From Siphonodentalium dalli (taxonomy: Eukaryota; Mollusca; Scaphopoda; Gadilida; Siphonodentaliidae), in contig CP136062.1 in assembly GCA_032622095.1 (NCBI GenBank), forward strand, positions 200,733,828 to 200,797,827: a DNA stretch of 64,000 nucleotides. Direction: 5' to 3'. The first letter of the stretch is position 1. Each line of letters begins with the position of its first letter. The position numbers and the translations under genes are program-made. The notes under the pieces were generated by a model. It was not told the DNA's origin and searched no databases. It saw only the letters and a list, made by a program, of their open reading frames with translations. This document shows positions 50,301-53,300 of this stretch, in pieces.

Positions 50301-53300
50301 TGTCAGATTATCAACACCAAATACAAGTCAAGTTCGAATATATATTCGGTCCGCCAATTTTTGCAGGAGTTATGGTCTTTCCTTGTCGACTTAGAATTTG
50401 CCGATTATTTTGGTTTCCAGATGATAACTTACATTTTTGTAATCTGATTGTTTTTTAATTTGGTATGTGGATTAACCACATGGAGATACATGTCAAGTTC
50501 GAATTTGGGTTTGGCCCCCTCATTTTTGCCGGAGTTATGGTCCTTGTCGACTTAAAATTTGCCAATTATTTTGTTTTCCGGATAACTTTACTTTTGCTTT
50601 AAATTCATCTGAATCTCTTGAACTGAATCTCTTGATATTTGGTACATGGTTCAAATTTCAGAAATCAGAGGCCACCTTTGAATTTGGTCATGGTCTGCTG
50701 AATTTTTACAGAGCTATAAAAAAGCTAACCTAACTAAAAGCAACATTTTCTGGAGACACGTGGTCGGCGACCTTTTATTTTATGTAACATTCTCGCATAA
50801 GTTGCCAATCAGAGGTTCGTGGAATACAGCAGTACATACGTCCCGGAGAATCCTTCGACTAACAACTGTGGTCAGAATGTTAGATCAAACAGCTGTGAGT
50901 TTGGACACAACAAAGCTATCAGCTTGTTTGAAAAATAGTATTGCATATGCTCGTAGCTGCCATAATACTATGTAATATGTCATATCCTAGTTTATTATCT
51001 TTTCCCTCGTTTCTGGCCGTGTTTACGGTCGCATTTTGAATACGTGTACTCATCAACTCGAAACCACGTGATTCCCCGCCGTGTAATCTAAACCTTGTCA
51101 TTATATATATACCTTGAACTTCCGGGATTTCACGTAATTCTTGATAGTCTCTTTAAGACTCTTCTCAAGTACCCCATGGTGTACAAATCTGATCCGTGTC
51201 TGGGCCAGAATAATATCCATCAAGTAGAGTCCATCACTCAAGTAGTCGAGGGTCAACCAGATGTGGACGTTACTAGGTTTCTGGTATGGGAAGAAACCAC
51301 GTAACGGGATCGATACAGCGTTGTAAACGAACGCCAAGGTCACCAGCGCCAACCAAACTATGTAGAGCTTACCTACAAAAACAATCAAACTATATATGTA
51401 GAGCTTACCTACAAAAACAACCAAACTATATAGAGCTTACCTACAAAAACAACCAAACTATGTAGAGCTTACCTACAAAAACAACCAAACTATGTAGCGC
51501 TTACCTACAAAAACAATCAGCTTACCTACAAAAACAATCATGTGTATACTCTGATTATGGCTCAGCTGATCGAATACGCTTTGTTGTGTTGATTTCGATA
51601 TAACCAGGATCTCGATAAGTTGACACTTTATATAAAATATTTTATGTACGACATGCACATTCCAATTTATGTACAGTCTATATTACCAGTATGAGGGTCA
51701 GAAGTAAAATTACATTGAACAGATAAAGGTATCAACTGACATGGCACATATATACCGTGGCTGGTTTAGGACATGGGGACCCCTTCTGAGCGGCGACCAT
51801 TTTGGATCGGCAAAACCCCTTATTTGACATAAATCGGTCAATAGGTCGAGAGAAATGTCATTCCCATTCGACCCCTTGTGGTAAAAACTAATGAATATTC
51901 AGTTTGTCTTGGAGCCACCTAACCCGTGTTTCCCCGTTCTCTCTGGGCTATAGTTTATATCGGACGTTCATATCCCCATAGAGCCCGGGTTATTTCGTGG
52001 ACACGAAATACTAATCGGGGTTTTGCCGATCCAAAATGGTCGCCGATCAGAAGGGGTCAAATAGGGTACACATTATTTCTCGGCCACTTGACCGATATTG
52101 ATAAAATAAAGGGTGTTGTACGCTGGCTCGCAAAACAAGCTAAATTTTCACACCTTCAGCCCACCTCGAGCGAAAATTATAACTGATCAGATGGGTCCAT
52201 ATATGGTGCCCATGCACCCCCCCCCCCATTTTATGTCGAATAAAGTGTGTTGTATGGTGACACCTGAGACAAGCTAAATATTCACCCGCTTTCACCCTCC
52301 GCGATCCAAACAATGGCCGCCCCAGATGGGTTCAAATATGGCACCTATACAATTTCTCGGCACTTTAACCGTTTGATGTGGTATAATGGGTGTTGTAGGG
52401 TGGCCCCCAAGATATACTTAATGTCGTGGGTGCCCTATGTGACCCCATGCACCCCTGGACGGCGGCAACTTTGGATCGGGTTGGTGAAAGGGGTGATTAC
52501 TTATTTATTTCGTGGCCACGAATTAATATTTCGTGGCTACGAAAAAAAATAAAAAATTCCCATATCCTAAACCAGCCACCGTACATATATACCATGGGAC
52601 AAATACACGAAATATTGATATACGGTTCATATATGCTCTGAAAAATACTTGTCACCGTTACAGAAATTTTCCAAATGTTTTCAATTGTTTTCAATTAGTC
52701 TTTCTGTGGCATAAAGAGTCCGTATAAGATTATCAGCGTATACCTATATAATTATGTTGGTCCCTGCCGCACACTGAACCTGAACGCGATGTAACAAAAG
52801 CGAGCATAATTTTAACCTTGCAACAAAAATTTATTTGGCAAAACAAAAATTGTAATGTGGCAAACTTTTGGCAAGTGGTTTTTTTCTTTATTTGTTTTAA
52901 TACAATATAGTATGCTGTTCGTCTACTGATACATCTATAGGCTCGTAGCTCGTAGATCAATCGAAAAACGACGTTGATGGCATATGTATATAATCGGCTG
53001 TTCGTCTTTTTTTAAAAGAAAAAAATACGTCACTTTGCACGAAACAGCACGCTCCAGTCACACTGAAGCCGAATTTTCTAAATTCGATAACTTGAATAAG
53101 TCAATCTGTGGTTATATAAAGTCCGTATAATAGTATTTATCGATAAAATTTGAGCAGTGGAACCGGACAGGGGTGTACCAAAAGCGAGCGTGATTTCAGG
53201 ATGCAAACCTCCACGAGACTTTAATTTGAAGCTTGAAGAATATGCATCAGGTGGCTTTATAGTTGGTTAGCTCAGTTCATTTTGAAACTGATAACGCAAT

